Below are positions 63,106 to 64,000 of a stretch of DNA of 64,000 nucleotides, one piece after another. The first letter of the stretch is position 1. Each line of letters opens with the position of its first letter. This DNA comes from Isochrysis galbana. Lineage: Eukaryota; Haptophyta; Isochrysidales; Isochrysidaceae. Both the position numbers and the translations under genes were made by a program. The stretch is taken from the NCBI GenBank assembly GCA_018136815.1, contig CM030933.1, forward strand, positions 7,008,676 to 7,072,675, in the 5' to 3' direction. The notes under the pieces were generated by a model. The model made no database searches. It saw only the letters and a list, made by a program, of their open reading frames with translations, and was not told the DNA's origin.

Positions 63106-63965
63106 CCGCCAGCCCGGTAGTGACGGATTGGAGGTTATGGATGGGACAGGAGGAACCGAACGGGACGGAAGGTAGGCGGCGGCAGGCACGGCATTTTGGC
63201 CATTGGCGGGCGGGACGGGCAGGCCATCTTCCATGGTTGGGAGATGGATGGCGGGCAGTGGCGAGGGCGAGCGCGAAGACGGAGCGGACATAGCGGATAG
63301 CGAGGGTGAGTGGGTGAGTGAGTGGATTTGGTTGGTGTTGTAAGATTGCTGGTTACGACTGAGCGAGAGCGAGAGCGAAAACGAGGGAGCGAGGAGCGAC
63401 TGGGACGAGGGACGAGGGCGACAGAGGCCGACAGGGTACCAATCCGATGAGTCCGACAACAATCCGAGACACGCACACCTGACTTTCACCCAACATTCCT
63501 CCACACTAACGTATCTTTCTCCACTTGGGCGGGGAAAACACAGAAGGAAGGAAACAAGGAAGAGAAAGCCGACAAGAGAGCGATGATGCGACGGAAGAGC
63601 CGACGGCGAACGGCGGTTACCGCGAACGAACAGATAGAAAGTAAGGAGGGAATCTACGAGCGTAAACCGGAAGGGGAGAGAGGGTAGGCTTCGCGCGGGG
63701 GAAAGGTCCGCAACGACGAACACCTACGACGAGAGCGAGAACGAGCGCGGGGGAACGACAGCAAGGAGGGACCAAAGGCAGAGCAAGGCCCAAGGTGCAA
63801 AGGAGCGAAACAGGAGCGAGACAGGCCACAAAGGGGCGCAACGGCAAGGAGCGAGGGGCGAGTTACGAGTGCAGAGTTCTACAAGTTACGAGTAAAACCC
63901 CGCGGCAACAAGAACGACTGGGCTCGAAGACGCCTAAGGTCGGAAGTCGATCGCGGATGCGACAC
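63106..63965 (-). mobile_element. degenerate retroelement with proline/serine-rich ORF
   Basis: On the minus strand the GGGTGTCGCATCCGCGATCG block (about 63942-63963) leads through a long TC-rich leader to an ORF ending in MSAPSSRSPSPLPAIHLPTM then EDGLPVPPANGQNAV. The leader and position of the ORF match the plus-strand copy at 629-1740. It may be the start of a gag-like protein; the RA element at 62555 interrupts the region downstream. The family is unknown. Confidence 0.4.
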
Positions 63966-64000
63966 CCCCCTGCTAGAATCGAGCGTCCTCGCGAGGTAGA

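Overview
This is a GC-rich nuclear fragment from a unicellular eukaryote, most likely a microalga with a secondary plastid (haptophyte or pelagophyte type). The evidence is: short GT-AG introns of about 90 to 260 bp that can be phased exactly in several genes; nuclear families such as a Virilizer/VIRMA-like protein, signal peptide peptidase, a UBXD7-like protein, a cis-prenyltransferase and a PPR protein; and a thioredoxin with a signal-peptide-like leader followed by an LRGG motif, a pattern common in haptophyte and pelagophyte proteins. The organism is an inference. No prokaryotic operon structure, rRNA or tRNA was recognised.

Host genes, left to right: PPR protein (3693-5879, minus), ABC half-transporter (6665-9042, plus), a conserved protein with possible gamma-glutamylcyclotransferase likeness (11761-12432, minus), VIRMA-like m6A-writer subunit (13386-18864, plus), secretory/organellar thioredoxin (22259-23014, plus), PDZ/coiled-coil/fibronectin-III protein (29842-33225, minus), sialidase-like protein (35415-36791, minus), signal peptide peptidase (39706-41140, minus), an unknown protein with two cysteine patches (43045-44100, plus), terminal exons of an unknown gene (44933-45368, plus), a Tudor-like protein (49533-50357, minus), a UBA-UAS-UIM-UBX protein (55705-57368, minus), a BED-finger protein (58968-59720, plus) and a cis-prenyltransferase (61112-62383, plus). 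They are unrelated single genes, not a pathway cluster.

Most of the remaining sequence is an interleaved community of non-LTR retroelements. A LINE-like family has an ORF1 starting MERA and an ORF2 with an FADD reverse transcriptase and a C-terminal CCHC knuckle. Its 3' end is a T run instead of an A tail. Short non-coding partner families, here named RA, RB and RC, share the LINE's 5'-terminal architecture: a small hairpin whose stem sequence changes while pairing is kept, followed by a CATGG-like motif. Target-site duplications of 16 to 22 bp, read directly from the sequence, define seven insertions: RB at 1881-2795, 26047-26971 and 51164-52119; RC at 10017-10866; RA at 47918-48797 and 57812-58564; and a 625-bp mini-LINE at 20758-21382 in which the start of ORF1 is fused in frame to the end of ORF2. 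Two RB copies are almost identical, so the family looks recently active.

Three short AT-rich coding remnants (46190-46345, 47757-47905, 52655-53108) differ sharply from the GC-rich host and may be scraps of integrated viral or other foreign DNA.
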